Notes under the pieces: generated by a model
Seen by the model: only the letters and a program-made list of their open reading frames with translations
Databases searched by the model: none
What the model was told of the DNA's origin: nothing
Source: Spirosoma endbachense
Lineage (GTDB): Bacteria; Bacteroidota; Bacteroidia; Cytophagales; Spirosomataceae
Reading direction: 5' to 3'
DNA: 64,000 nt
Assembly: GCF_010233585.1 (NCBI RefSeq)
Contig: NZ_CP045997.1
Span: 1,887,749 to 1,951,748 of the forward strand
Shown: one piece after another, positions 8,030 through 17,373 of the stretch
Position numbering within the stretch: the first letter of the stretch is position 1
Layout of the letters: each line of letters opens with the position of its first letter
Position numbers and translations under genes: made by a program

Positions 8030-8482
8030 TCAAATAAGGAGACTATGAGCGCGGGTCAGAATATCGCGTCCGGACGGGGAAGGGGGATCATTGGTAACGT
8101 TAACCGCAACGGATGCACTTCTGTCGAAAACCCAATCGGCAATCCAAGCAAGCATCACCGTAACCCCCGCCAGAATTGACTCGGTTATATTCTTGACGAA
8201 CTTGGCAACGAGTTGGCTCAGTGACGATGTAACGTCAACATTCTCATAGCGCTGATCATCCTGGCAGCATTCCGATTTTTTAATAATCCTCTGATCCGAC
8301 TTGCCCGACTGTTTATGGTCGGCACAGCCTGATGTTGATTTGGCATCGCTAAAGACAACGACCATTGTCTTCTTTTTGCCCCGCATCTGGCACGTATGTT
8401 CCACCAAACCAAAGCCAGTACTGCTGAGCAGTATGACACAGGCCATAAATAGGTTTAGTAGCTGGAACAGAGTGCGTTTCAT
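8030..8482 (-). CDS. HYC_CC_PP-family small secreted protein
   Basis: 150 residues: N-terminal hydrophobic signal/anchor (about 5-25), then a HTC motif (29-31), a lone Cys (53), a Cys-Cys pair (72-73), a second hydrophobic helix (about 103-118) and a C-terminal Pro-Pro segment (NDPPSPSGRDIL). This matches the Bacteroidota HYC_CC_PP family, named after exactly these three conserved features and commonly found beside TonB receptors for metals. Function is not established; the Cys/His pattern suggests metal binding at the periplasmic face. It is the first gene of the metal operon, and a promoter matching the Bacteroidota consensus ends only a few bases before its ATG. Confidence 0.8.
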   Translation of the reverse strand: MKRTLFQLLNLFMACVILLSSTGFGLVEHTCQMRGKKKTMVVVFSDAKSTSGCADHKQSGKSDQRIIKKSECCQDDQRYENVDVTSSLSQLVAKFVKNITESILAGVTVMLAWIADWVFDRSASVAVNVTNDPPSPSGRDILTRAHSLLI

Positions 8483-8490
8483 AAGTGGGT

Positions 8491-8522
8491 CAAAAGTAAA
8501 AACGGTTACTTACAAAAACAAA
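8491..8522 (-). promoter_or_regulatory. Promoter of the metal operon (Bacteroidota consensus)
   Basis: On the minus strand, TTTG (8522-8519), exactly 20 bases, then TACTTTTG (8498-8491). Both elements and the spacing match the Bacteroidota sigma-ABfr consensus TTTG-N19-21-TAnnTTTG. Transcription would begin around 8484-8487, leaving almost no leader before the ATG at 8482. The bipartite motif at 8528-8551 lies directly upstream of the -33 element, where an activator would bind. Confidence 0.65.
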
Positions 8523-8527
8523 CGTGC

Positions 8528-8551
8528 CTTGTAAAACTTCATAATTATATA
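8528..8551. promoter_or_regulatory. Bipartite motif, copy B (candidate operator of the metal regulator)
   Basis: Plus-strand reading: CTTGTAAAAC, a 4-base spacer, TAATTATATA. It is the inverted counterpart of the motif at 4998-5024, with both 10-mers conserved exactly. It abuts the -33 element of the minus-strand metal promoter and also lies about 85 bases upstream of a candidate plus-strand promoter for the FG-GAP lipoprotein, so it could serve either direction. Confidence 0.55.
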
Positions 8552-8635
8552 AGTCCGTTTTAGAATTGTGTAAGCCATGAGTTAGTAAACGGTCAATGGC
8601 CCTCCAATAATTTATGAAATATCTTCCTGTAATCG

Positions 8636-8643
8636 TATTTTTG
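8636..8643 (+). promoter_or_regulatory. Candidate -7 element for the FG-GAP lipoprotein gene
   Basis: TATTTTTG matches TAnnTTTG exactly and lies 42 bases before the GTG start at 8685. The -33 position holds TTTATG rather than TTTG, so the match is partial. Confidence 0.3.
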
Positions 8644-8684
8644 TTTCCACCTGAATCTAATTAAGTAACTGTCCTTAACTCATT

Positions 8685-11600
8685 GTGAGAACTCTTTCTC
8701 TGTTTCTAGTAGTTGGCCTTACGTTTTTGTTAACGGCCTGTGATAAGCCACTCTTTTCGTTACTGCCCGCCAGCGAAACGGGTATTACCTTCTCTAACCG
8801 TATCACCGAAAACGATACGATGAATATTATTGACTTCGAATATGTCTATAATGGAGGAGGTACGGCAATTGGTGACTTCAACAATGATGGATTAGCCGAT
8901 CTGTTTTTTACGGGTAATCAGGTTGCAAATCGCTTATATATTAACAAGGGAAATTTCAAATTTGAGGATATTACTCAGAAAGCGGGCGTAACCGGCAATG
9001 GAAAGTGGTGTTCGGGAACGGCACTGGTCGATATCAACAACGACGGCTGGCTGGATATCTACGTCGGGGCAACAGTCAGCAAAATAGCCGCCAAACGCGA
9101 AAATATGCTGTTCGTCAATCAGGGAGCCAAGCCGGGGCAATCGCCCGTATTTCGCGAAATGGCGAAAGAATACGGTATTGCCGACGATGGTCATACCACG
9201 AATGCGGCTTTCTTTGACTACGATAACGATGGCGACCTCGACCTTTACGTGCTGACGAATACCATCGAGAACAATCCCAATGCCTACCGCGACAGAATCG
9301 TGGACGGCTCCTCTCCTACCACCGACCGGCTCTACCGAAATGACCCTAACCCGACGCTGGGTCATCCGGTTTTCACGAATGTCTCCAAACAGGAAGGTAT
9401 TCTAAGCGAAGGGTATGGGCTTGGACTCAACATAACCGATATAAATCGGGACGGGTGGAAAGACGTTTACGTAACGAATGATTACCTGACCGACGATCTG
9501 CTGTATATCAATAACCACAATGGAAGTAATCGCCATACAGGGTTTACCGATCAGGCGGCACAGTATTTTAAGCATACCAGTGGTGCAGCCATGGGTAACG
9601 ATGTTGCCGATATTAACAATGATGGCCTGGCAGATATTGTAGCGGTTGATATGCTTCCGCGCGACAACAACCGCAAGAAAATGCTCATGGGGGCCAATAA
9701 TTACCAGACCTACCTCAACAACGAGCAATTTAAACATACGTATCAGTTCACCAGAAATACGCTTCAGTTGAATCAGGGAACGGCACCTACCGCATCGGGC
9801 AAGCATCCCGTGTTTAGCGATATTGGCCTTTTCAGCGACGTTGCTGAAACGGACTGGAGCTGGGCGCCCAACCTGATTGACTTCGATCACGACGGCTATC
9901 GGGATCTTCTGGTTACGAACGGTTTCCCAAAAGATGTGACTGACCGCGATTTCGGCTCATTCCGGGAGCAAAGCGAGCGAGTCGCTACGAAGTCGTTCAT
10001 GCTTGCCCAGATTCCGGTCATTAAAATCAGCAATTTCGCCTTTCGGAACAAGGGCGATCTGACTTTTGAAGATGTAACGGAAAAATGGGGCCTCAAACTA
10101 CCGTCTTTCTCTAACGGGGCCGCTTATGGCGATCTGGACAACGACGGTGACGTTGACTACGTGGTTAACAACATCAATGATTCGGCCTTTGTGTATCGGA
10201 ATAATCTCGTCGAAAATAAGGTCGATAAATCGAATTATCTGCGTATAAAGTTTATCGGCGAAGCGCAGAACCGGAATGGATTAGGTGCCATTGTCGAGAT
10301 TTACTATGACAAAAAACCGTCTACCGGATTTAAACAACAGGTCTATGAGCACAGTCCTTACCGCGGCTACCTGTCTACTGTAGAAGCCGTTGCCCATTTT
10401 GGTCTTGGCGACGTTTCGACCATAGACGAGGTGCATATCATCTGGCCCGGTCTCAATGGTGCTCCGCAAAAACAGCAGATCTTACGTAATGTAACGACGA
10501 ATCAGGTACTGACCGTCGATGTACGCAATGCCCACGAATCCATTCAGCCGAAACCTGAGCCAACGAGTCTGTTTATGGAGGTAACCGATTCGATGAAGAT
10601 AACCTATCAGCATTACGAACCCGAATACATCGATTTCAACGTTCAGAAGTTACTGCCACACAAGCTTTCTCAGTTTGCCCCTGCCGTATCGGTCGGTGAT
10701 GTCAACGGCGACGGATTAGATGATATGTTCATTGGTGGTTCACGCATGAACAAAGGCCATTTTCTCCTGCAAACCGCCACCGGTTCATTCATTGAAAAAG
10801 ACCTGTTGCCCGAAGCAGCCGTTGCTGTTGCGACGGTTGGTGGCCTGGCCAATGCCAAAGACAAGCCAGAAGAAGACATGGGAACGTTGCTCTTCGATGC
10901 CGACCAGGATGGCGACCTCGATCTTTATGTGGCCAGTGGCAGCATTGAAGGAAACGCAAATACACCAACTTTTCAGGATAGGCTCTACATAAACGACGGG
11001 AAAGGAACCTTTGCACTCGACCGAAACGCGCTGCCAATCTGTACGATAAGCAAATCCTGCGTCAAGGCAGTTGATTTCGACCGCGATGGCGATCTTGATT
11101 TATTTGTTGGTGGACGCGTCGAACCGGATCACTACCCAAAGCCGGTTTCGAGCTTTGTCTTCCGTAATGACTCCAGACCGGGTCAGGCGAAATTTACGGA
11201 CGTGACCAAAACCGTTGCGCCTGCTTTACAGGATCTGGGCCTGGTCTGCGATGCCCTCTGGACCGACTACAACAACGACGGCTGGCCCGACCTGATGCTG
11301 GCCGGAGAATTCATGCCACTCACACTGCTTAAGAACCAACAGGGAAAACTGCAACCCGTTGACTGTAAGCTCCAGAATCAAAAAGGCTGGTGGAATTCAC
11401 TCGTATCAGGTGATTTTGACCAGGATGGAGACATGGATTACATTGCGGGTAACCTTGGCAAGAACGCTCGTATGCGTGCCAGTGATCAGGAACCCGTTCG
11501 CCTGTATGCTGGCGATTTCGACAATAATGGCTTTTATGATGCCATTCCGACCATTTTTATTCCGGATGAAAACGGTAAAAGCCGTGAGTTTACCTTCCAT

Positions 11601-12326
11601 GGACGCGATGATCTGATTAAACAGATGATTGCCATGCGAAAGCGTTTTCCGCTCTACAAAGACTTTACTCAGGCCAGTATCGATAAGCTTTTGACGCCCG
11701 AAGAACGTGAGAAAGCACTGGTTCTTGAAGCGAATTACCTACAATCTGCCTATGTTGAAAATAAGGGCGATGGAACCTTTGCCTTACATGCCCTGCCTAC
11801 GCCAGCCCAGTTAGCACCTATTTTTGGCATGGTGGCCGATGATGTTGACCGCGACGGAAATCTGGATGTGATGCTGGTTGGCAACGACTTTAGTGGTGAA
11901 GTGATGATGGGTCGTTACGATGCCCTGAACGGCTTATGGCTTCGGGGCGATGGGAAAGGTGGGTTTACCGCTCAGTCTATTGCAGCAAGCGGATTTTATG
12001 TTCCCGGAAACGCGAAAGGGCTTGCCCAGTTGGCCAGTGCCGACGGCCATGAGCTTCTGGTGAGTACGCAAAACCGGGGCAGATTATGTGTATTCCGAAA
12101 TTCGAAATCCGTCCCATCCGTTCGCCTGCGGCCAACCGATGTCTCTGCCTTGCTGACATTTACGGATGGCAAAAAACAGAAGGTCGAATTTAGTTATGGA
12201 AACTCCTTTCTGTCCCAATCATCCCGAACGCTCCTACTCGACCCTCAGGTAAAAGTCGTAGAAATAACCGACTCACAGGGACACAAACGACAGGAACTCA
12301 ATCAGGTCAATCTGGTGGGGCGTTAA
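8685..12326 (+). CDS. FG-GAP/VCBS-repeat lipoprotein with ASPIC/UnbV domain
   Basis: 1,213 residues starting at GTG; an in-frame TAA at 8676-8678 rules out a longer form. A lipoprotein signal (LLTAC, lipid-modified Cys19) is followed by many calcium-binding FG-GAP/VCBS blades of the form D-x-N-x-D-G-x-x-D (for example GDFNNDGLADLFF and YDNDGDLDLYV) across residues 60-500, an ASPIC/UnbV domain (about 529-612, ending HFGLGDVSTIDEVHIIWPG), and a second run of blades (about 650-1150). Such proteins fold as seven-bladed propellers and are cell-surface lipoproteins of Bacteroidota, often encoded near SusCD systems; here no SusCD pair is adjacent. Ligand unknown; polysaccharide or protein binding is likely. 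A strong terminator follows. Confidence 0.88.
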   Translation: MRTLSLFLVVGLTFLLTACDKPLFSLLPASETGITFSNRITENDTMNIIDFEYVYNGGGTAIGDFNNDGLADLFFTGNQVANRLYINKGNFKFEDITQKAGVTGNGKWCSGTALVDINNDGWLDIYVGATVSKIAAKRENMLFVNQGAKPGQSPVFREMAKEYGIADDGHTTNAAFFDYDNDGDLDLYVLTNTIENNPNAYRDRIVDGSSPTTDRLYRNDPNPTLGHPVFTNVSKQEGILSEGYGLGLNITDINRDGWKDVYVTNDYLTDDLLYINNHNGSNRHTGFTDQAAQYFKHTSGAAMGNDVADINNDGLADIVAVDMLPRDNNRKKMLMGANNYQTYLNNEQFKHTYQFTRNTLQLNQGTAPTASGKHPVFSDIGLFSDVAETDWSWAPNLIDFDHDGYRDLLVTNGFPKDVTDRDFGSFREQSERVATKSFMLAQIPVIKISNFAFRNKGDLTFEDVTEKWGLKLPSFSNGAAYGDLDNDGDVDYVVNNINDSAFVYRNNLVENKVDKSNYLRIKFIGEAQNRNGLGAIVEIYYDKKPSTGFKQQVYEHSPYRGYLSTVEAVAHFGLGDVSTIDEVHIIWPGLNGAPQKQQILRNVTTNQVLTVDVRNAHESIQPKPEPTSLFMEVTDSMKITYQHYEPEYIDFNVQKLLPHKLSQFAPAVSVGDVNGDGLDDMFIGGSRMNKGHFLLQTATGSFIEKDLLPEAAVAVATVGGLANAKDKPEEDMGTLLFDADQDGDLDLYVASGSIEGNANTPTFQDRLYINDGKGTFALDRNALPICTISKSCVKAVDFDRDGDLDLFVGGRVEPDHYPKPVSSFVFRNDSRPGQAKFTDVTKTVAPALQDLGLVCDALWTDYNNDGWPDLMLAGEFMPLTLLKNQQGKLQPVDCKLQNQKGWWNSLVSGDFDQDGDMDYIAGNLGKNARMRASDQEPVRLYAGDFDNNGFYDAIPTIFIPDENGKSREFTFHGRDDLIKQMIAMRKRFPLYKDFTQASIDKLLTPEEREKALVLEANYLQSAYVENKGDGTFALHALPTPAQLAPIFGMVADDVDRDGNLDVMLVGNDFSGEVMMGRYDALNGLWLRGDGKGGFTAQSIAASGFYVPGNAKGLAQLASADGHELLVSTQNRGRLCVFRNSKSVPSVRLRPTDVSALLTFTDGKKQKVEFSYGNSFLSQSSRTLLLDPQVKVVEITDSQGHKRQELNQVNLVGR

Positions 12327-12368
12327 TAAAAAAGGGAGCTAACCGCTGGCGGTTAGCTCCCTTTTTTA
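12327..12368. terminator. Bidirectional intrinsic terminator
   Basis: Twenty-base arms (12327-12346 and 12349-12368) are perfectly complementary: AAAAAAGGGAGCTAACCGC and its complement, with a minimal loop (TG, opening to CTGG in practice) and A/T runs on both sides. It serves the FG-GAP lipoprotein (plus) and the DUF4494 gene (minus), whose stop codons lie 1 and 13 bases away. Confidence 0.9.
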
Positions 12369-12380
12369 TGATTTCAGGCA

Positions 12381-12890
12381 TTATTCGGCCGCTTCAATAA
12401 CTTCGCTCAGCGGTCGTAGATTACGCTTCTCTTCCTCGTTATACGGGAAAATTTCCAGAATCTTCGTTGTATTGACGTCCGTAATTTCGAACGGATCAAG
12501 AGCGGTTTTCAGGCTAAGCTCTACACGCTCGTAGGCCTCCTTAGGCGTCTCGGCGTTCACCAGCATTATACTTGGCGTCTTTTTCTGTTTCCCCGTTTTT
12601 TCGTCGTCGGTGATAAACATCGCCTTCACTTTGTACCAGATTTCGCCCCCATCTTCGTGATGAAAAACATCAGCGAGTTTCATACGGGAGATATTGGTAA
12701 TTTCAAAGTCGGGCGTGTTAGCTGCAATCTCCTGATAGAGCCGACCTTCGGCATCCGTATAGCTGACGGCATCGACCAGATAAGCTTCCGTAACCGTTTT
12801 TTGCTTGATAAACTCTTCGTTCCGCGATCCCACATTCGAGTCGTCAATGGGTTGCTGATAACGGATTTTTCCGAGGAACCAGTTGGGCAT
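12381..12890 (-). CDS. DUF4494 domain-containing protein
   Basis: 169 residues, soluble, no signal. It begins MPNWFLGKIRYQQ and contains the characteristic stretches KQKTVTEAYLVDAVSYTDAEG and TPKEAYERVELSLKTALDPFEI, which I recognise as DUF4494, a small protein conserved across Bacteroidota. Function unknown. The repeated KTVTEAYLV/TPKEAYERV pattern suggests an internal duplication of a small alpha/beta unit. It is monocistronic: a terminator lies at its 3' end and a divergent gene stands upstream. Confidence 0.8.
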   Translation of the reverse strand: MPNWFLGKIRYQQPIDDSNVGSRNEEFIKQKTVTEAYLVDAVSYTDAEGRLYQEIAANTPDFEITNISRMKLADVFHHEDGGEIWYKVKAMFITDDEKTGKQKKTPSIMLVNAETPKEAYERVELSLKTALDPFEITDVNTTKILEIFPYNEEEKRNLRPLSEVIEAAE

Positions 12891-13183
12891 TTTTTAATGA
12901 TTTAATACACAAATAAAACAAAAATCAATAGGCAAAAGTGCCTAAAAAATGCCCAACTACCATAGAAAACGACGGTTATAAACTAAGATTTTTCGATTCT
13001 GAACTAACTTTCTCAGCGCTCCCATCGAAGCGCCAGCAAGCTTAACCAGCTATGCCAACCAGACAACTTCAGTAGCTTCACAAAAAATTAATCTAAAGCA
13101 TGAAACATTTTTTACGGATTAAATGTATATACATTAAATGCACTTACAAGCATTATCAAACCGATAAAAAAACACGAAGTATC

Positions 13184-13732
13184 ATGGAAACTCAAGCAAT
13201 CACCGCCACAACCTGGGTTATTGACCCGATGCACTCAGAAGTACAATTCAAAGTAAAACACCTGATGGTTTCGACCGTAACTGGCCTATTCAGTCAGTTT
13301 GATGGTCAATTAGAAATGGTTGGCGATGATTTTGACGATTCAAAAATTACCTTCTCAGCCGATATTAGCAGCATCAGCACAGGTAACGAACAACGGGACG
13401 GTCACCTGAAATCAGCTGACTTTTTCGATGCAGAACAATTCCCGAAACTGACCTTTACGTCAACTCAGTTCAAGCAAACGGGCGACGATACTTACGATCT
13501 CATTGGTGACCTGACCTTACATGGCGTTACTAAAACTGTAAAACTGAAAGCCGAATATGGTGGTCAGATGCAGGATTTCTACGGCCAGACCAAAGCAGGT
13601 TTTGAAGTAACCGGCACCATTAAGCGTAAAGAATTTGGCTTAACCTGGGACGGCGTTACGGAAGCTGGTGGCGTAGTTGTCAGCGATGATGTACGGCTCG
13701 TCTTAAACATTCAGGTTACCAAACAAGCGTAA
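13184..13732 (+). CDS. YceI-family lipid-binding protein
   Basis: 182 residues from ATG 13184 (METQAITATTWVIDPMHSEV). The frame opens 84 bases earlier, but the extra residues are basic, AT-coded and unlike the family. The sequence has the YceI lipocalin-like beta-barrel hallmarks: W-x-I/V-D-x-x-H-S near the start, a G-x-F central segment, LKSADFFDAEQFPKLTF, and a C-terminal VVSDDVRLVLNIQ. YceI proteins bind isoprenoid-like lipids. Many are periplasmic, but no signal peptide is seen with the chosen start, so this one would be cytosolic. A terminator follows. Confidence 0.88.
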   Translation: METQAITATTWVIDPMHSEVQFKVKHLMVSTVTGLFSQFDGQLEMVGDDFDDSKITFSADISSISTGNEQRDGHLKSADFFDAEQFPKLTFTSTQFKQTGDDTYDLIGDLTLHGVTKTVKLKAEYGGQMQDFYGQTKAGFEVTGTIKRKEFGLTWDGVTEAGGVVVSDDVRLVLNIQVTKQA

Positions 13733-13825
13733 TCAGACCATCCATTAGTTGATAGGCTGAAGGCTCAAATAATGGATTAATCTACCCTATTTCTTCGCCC
13801 TCCTGACGTATTGAATGCCACAAAT

Positions 13826-13877
13826 GCCCTACAATGGCCGATTCTTTTCGAATTGGATCATTGTAGGGCTCTTTTTT
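13826..13877 (+). terminator. Intrinsic terminator after the YceI gene
   Basis: GCCCTACAATG (13826-13836) pairs with CATTGTAGGGC (13859-13869), the inner bases CCGATTC/GAATTGG extend the stem, and CTTTTTT follows. It lies 94 bases after the YceI stop. The rest of the 13733-14109 gap holds no gene; a TATCTTTG at 13963-13970 matches the -7 consensus but has no -33 partner. Confidence 0.8.
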
Positions 13878-14109
13878 ATACCATACGAACTTAATTTGGC
13901 AATGATTTTGATCAAGTACTGTTTGGCTACTAACAGCAATCATTAAATTCAGGTGATCTCATTATCTTTGATGAAAACAAATTTGACTTGTATTCTACGT
14001 GTAGCTAGTCTTTCGGCAATTTCCTGAAAGATGTTTCCTTTTCACAGAAATGTATTGTGAGGAAATCCATAGCAACCCGATCCGAAGCGTCAACTAAGCT
14101 CAATTGTGT

Positions 14110-17100
14110 ATGAAAAAAGGGGTACTTCTAGCTTATTTCTTAGTAAATGCGCTGGCTTTGTTCGCTCAAAATCCATTTGGCAATGAATGGATCAGGTCTG
14201 GCCAAAAGTACCTCAAATTCTCGATCAATAAAGCGGCTGTTTACCGTATCAGCTATCAGGATATCAAAACAGCAGATGCCTCGTTTCTGCAAGCGAACCC
14301 AGCCAACTGGCAGTTGTTTTTCAGAGGCCAGGAAATGGCGATTCGTGTAGTAGGACAACAGGATGGTGTTTTCAACGAACAGGATTATGTTGAGTTCTAC
14401 GGCGAAGGAAACGACGGCAGCCTGGATTCCTTATTATACAGGCCCCAAAAGCGTTTACACCCCTACCAAACGTTATATTCTGATGAGGCTGCTTATTTCC
14501 TGACCAGCAGTCCTACACAGACAGGTAAGCGCGTACCTGAACTCAGCAATTCAGCGCAGGGGCTCACACCTGAACCATTTCATGTCGAAGAAACCGTTCA
14601 GGCGTTTACCAGTGAGTATACGTTTAACAATCTGAAAGGTCTCGAGCCCGTTTTACAACACAGTTATTTCGAGCCTGGCGAAGGATGGTCAGGACCATTA
14701 CTTACCATTGATTCCGTTGGTTTGGTTACCATGAAATTAACGGGTAGAGTACCTGCTAATTGGCCAATTACGCTCGAAGGAATGGTAAACGGGCGAGACT
14801 ATTCGACGCATAAAGTAAACGTTCAACTGGATGGGCCTACCCCAACCCCGTTAGCGTCATTACTTCTCCCAGGGTTCGCCAGCCAGACCTTTCAGCAAAC
14901 GATCAGCCCGAATACGATCCTGAACGACCAGCTTTCGCTGCGTTTTAAAGCAGAGGTGTATGGCTTTATCGATCATTTTTCGATAACCTACGTAAAACTC
15001 ACTTATCCGCAGTCCATTGCCATGGGTGCTCAGTTATCGAAAGTGTTTAACATACCCGCCAATCAACGCCAGACTGCACTATTAGCCTTAACCGATATTC
15101 CTTCGGCATCGTTTGCCTATGACATTACCGATAAGGCGAACTGCCGTTACGTAGCCATTGAGTCAAGTGGCAGCCAGCAACTCATTGTTGTCAGTGATGC
15201 CTCCCGAAAGCGTTCTGTGCTGGTTACCAATCAGGTAGCAAAACCACTGGCTATCCGGGCGGTTCGTTTTCAAAGTACGTTCTCTCAAACAGCCGATTAC
15301 CTGATCGTTACCCACTCGTCGCTTAGACAATCAGCCACGGCGTATGCCAATTACCGGGCTTCAGCACAGGGCGGCAATTACAAACCATTTATTGTAGCGG
15401 CAGACTCCCTGTCCGATCAGTTTAATTATGGCGAAAAAGGTCCGCTGGCACTCCGGCGTTTCGCTGCGTTTATGCTGGCGAATGCGCCCGTAAAAAATCT
15501 GCTGCTGGTTGGCAAAGCGTGCAGTTATCCTTATTATGTAAAAACGGCGACCGATGATCTGGTGCCTACAATTGGCTACCCTGGTTCCGATATTCTGCTC
15601 ACTGCCGGATTAAACGGCTTTCCACTAAATTCTCCCGCCATTCCGACTGGCCGACTCAATGTTACGACAAACGACCAGGTTCTCACGTATCTGGAGAAAG
15701 TTAAGCAATTGGAGAATGCGACACCGAACGGACTCTGGCGTAAACACATCATTCATATCAGTGGAGGAAAAAGCAAAGGTGAAGCGCAAAGCCTACGCTC
15801 AACGATGAGTCAACTGGGCGATCTTTTCGCAAATGGGCAATTGGGAGGTCAGGTTAGCGCATTCAGTAAAAGCAACACCTACGAAGAAGTTGAGCCGATC
15901 AACATTACGCCGTTGGTAAACGATGGCGTTAGCCTGATTACGTTTTTTGGCCATGCCGGACCAGCCATAACCGACATGAACTTTGGTTTTGCCTCGCCAT
16001 TGGAAAATGGATACCGGAATAAAAATTATCCGCTCATGATTTTTAATGGTTGCGGAGTTGGTGAAATATTTTCCCGTTTCACCACTTTATCAACCGACTG
16101 GGTACTGGCCCCCCAAAAAGGTTCAGCCCTGGTGTTGGCCCATTCCTATTTGAGTTTTGAACAGCCAACAACCAAGTATCTAACAAAACTGTACAGAAGC
16201 TTATTTACGGACCCTGCTTCGCTGGGAATGCCTTTTGGGAAATTCCAGCAGCAATTGAACGTAGCCCTTGAGAAAGAAGGCATTGATCTTTACGATGAGT
16301 CTGTTTTGCTGGAGATGGTTTTACAGGGCGACCCTGCCCTTAGCTTGTATCCGTTGCCGAATCCAGATTTTGCGGTTGCTCAGAAAGGAATTTATATTCA
16401 GTCATCAGTGGCTGGTAGCTCGATTAAAAGTAGCGATTCGATTCGGGTGGTCATACCATTGGTCAACTTAGGCAAATTTGTCGCCGGTCAGTCAATCGGT
16501 TTGTCGCTCAAAAAAACGACTGGTAACAATGCAACTAGTAGTACGGTTTATTTCAATTCATTTCGCTATCAGGATACGCTGTCGTACACGATTGCCAAAG
16601 ATGAAACACTGAAGTCAATCGACATCCTGATTGACCCGACGAATCAAATCACCGAATTAGATAAAGCCAACAACAAAGCCACACTTTCTATTGACTGGGC
16701 ACAGGCCGAAGTTAGTAGTAGCTATCCTGTAGATGCGCTTCCGGATGTAGTTAGCCCAACGCTCAACGTCTTCATTAATGGAGCCGTCAAAGAAAATGGG
16801 GCTGTTATCGACCCAAACCCTAAGGTCGATATCTATTTAATTGATGAAAATCCACTCTCTGCCAAAGACACAAGTTCCGTTGAAATTTACCTGAAAGAAT
16901 GTGCTACCTGCGCTCAGCAAAAGCTTTCCGCAACGGCATTTACAATTGCTTCAGTCTCGGCAAATCAACTACAGGTACGAACAAACCTGTCGCTCAAAGC
17001 CGGTGGGGAGTATCAACTCATTGTGATTGGAAAAGACGCCAGCAGTAATCGTACGCAGCCACCTTACATTCTGGACCTTAAGGTGCTGGCCACCGATGAG

Positions 17101-17373
17101 CCCATAACTTTACAGACCTACCCAAACCCGGCTACGTTATACGCCAAATTTGACCTGACGTTAAATGTGCAGGAGTTACCTACCGAGTCGCGATTGATGA
17201 TTTATAATCTGATGGGAGCCCGGATCTACGATCATTCGTTTCCGGTTTCGACGGGTAAAAATTCGCTTTTGTGGCAGGGAACAACACCAGGGGTCTACCC
17301 CTACTCATTGCAACTGACCTGGAAAGATGGTCGAATACAGACGTTTACGGGAAAAGTTCTCTGGCAGCATTAA
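14110..17373 (+). CDS. Gingipain-type C25 protease with T9SS sorting domain (PorU2-like)
   Basis: 1,087 residues from ATG 14110; a TTG two codons upstream is less likely. Signal peptide (KKGVLLAYFLVNALALFAQ), a beta-rich N-terminal region (to about 370), then a caspase-like C25 peptidase domain (about 390-770). The catalytic dyad is visible: His615 in ITFFGHAG and Cys648 in FNGCGVGEIF. After a CARDB-like beta domain the protein ends in a T9SS type A sorting domain (LQTYPNPATLYAKFDL to the end), so it is exported through the type IX system and anchored or released at the surface. Resemblance is to the putative sortase PorU2, a PorU homologue; PorU itself removes the sorting domain from cargo. 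Whether this one is a sortase or a cargo protease is open. Confidence 0.82.
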   Translation: MKKGVLLAYFLVNALALFAQNPFGNEWIRSGQKYLKFSINKAAVYRISYQDIKTADASFLQANPANWQLFFRGQEMAIRVVGQQDGVFNEQDYVEFYGEGNDGSLDSLLYRPQKRLHPYQTLYSDEAAYFLTSSPTQTGKRVPELSNSAQGLTPEPFHVEETVQAFTSEYTFNNLKGLEPVLQHSYFEPGEGWSGPLLTIDSVGLVTMKLTGRVPANWPITLEGMVNGRDYSTHKVNVQLDGPTPTPLASLLLPGFASQTFQQTISPNTILNDQLSLRFKAEVYGFIDHFSITYVKLTYPQSIAMGAQLSKVFNIPANQRQTALLALTDIPSASFAYDITDKANCRYVAIESSGSQQLIVVSDASRKRSVLVTNQVAKPLAIRAVRFQSTFSQTADYLIVTHSSLRQSATAYANYRASAQGGNYKPFIVAADSLSDQFNYGEKGPLALRRFAAFMLANAPVKNLLLVGKACSYPYYVKTATDDLVPTIGYPGSDILLTAGLNGFPLNSPAIPTGRLNVTTNDQVLTYLEKVKQLENATPNGLWRKHIIHISGGKSKGEAQSLRSTMSQLGDLFANGQLGGQVSAFSKSNTYEEVEPINITPLVNDGVSLITFFGHAGPAITDMNFGFASPLENGYRNKNYPLMIFNGCGVGEIFSRFTTLSTDWVLAPQKGSALVLAHSYLSFEQPTTKYLTKLYRSLFTDPASLGMPFGKFQQQLNVALEKEGIDLYDESVLLEMVLQGDPALSLYPLPNPDFAVAQKGIYIQSSVAGSSIKSSDSIRVVIPLVNLGKFVAGQSIGLSLKKTTGNNATSSTVYFNSFRYQDTLSYTIAKDETLKSIDILIDPTNQITELDKANNKATLSIDWAQAEVSSSYPVDALPDVVSPTLNVFINGAVKENGAVIDPNPKVDIYLIDENPLSAKDTSSVEIYLKECATCAQQKLSATAFTIASVSANQLQVRTNLSLKAGGEYQLIVIGKDASSNRTQPPYILDLKVLATDEPITLQTYPNPATLYAKFDLTLNVQELPTESRLMIYNLMGARIYDHSFPVSTGKNSLLWQGTTPGVYPYSLQLTWKDGRIQTFTGKVLWQH

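Noticed and set aside
8685..12326. SusC/SusD-type glycan uptake locus around the FG-GAP lipoprotein
   Set aside because: No SusD-like gene or glycoside hydrolase is adjacent, and the nearby TonB receptor belongs to the divergent metal module.
13963..13970. TATCTTTG as a promoter -7 element for the gingipain-like gene
   Set aside because: No TTG or TTTG 19-21 bases upstream and a leader of more than 130 bases; not listed as a separate feature.
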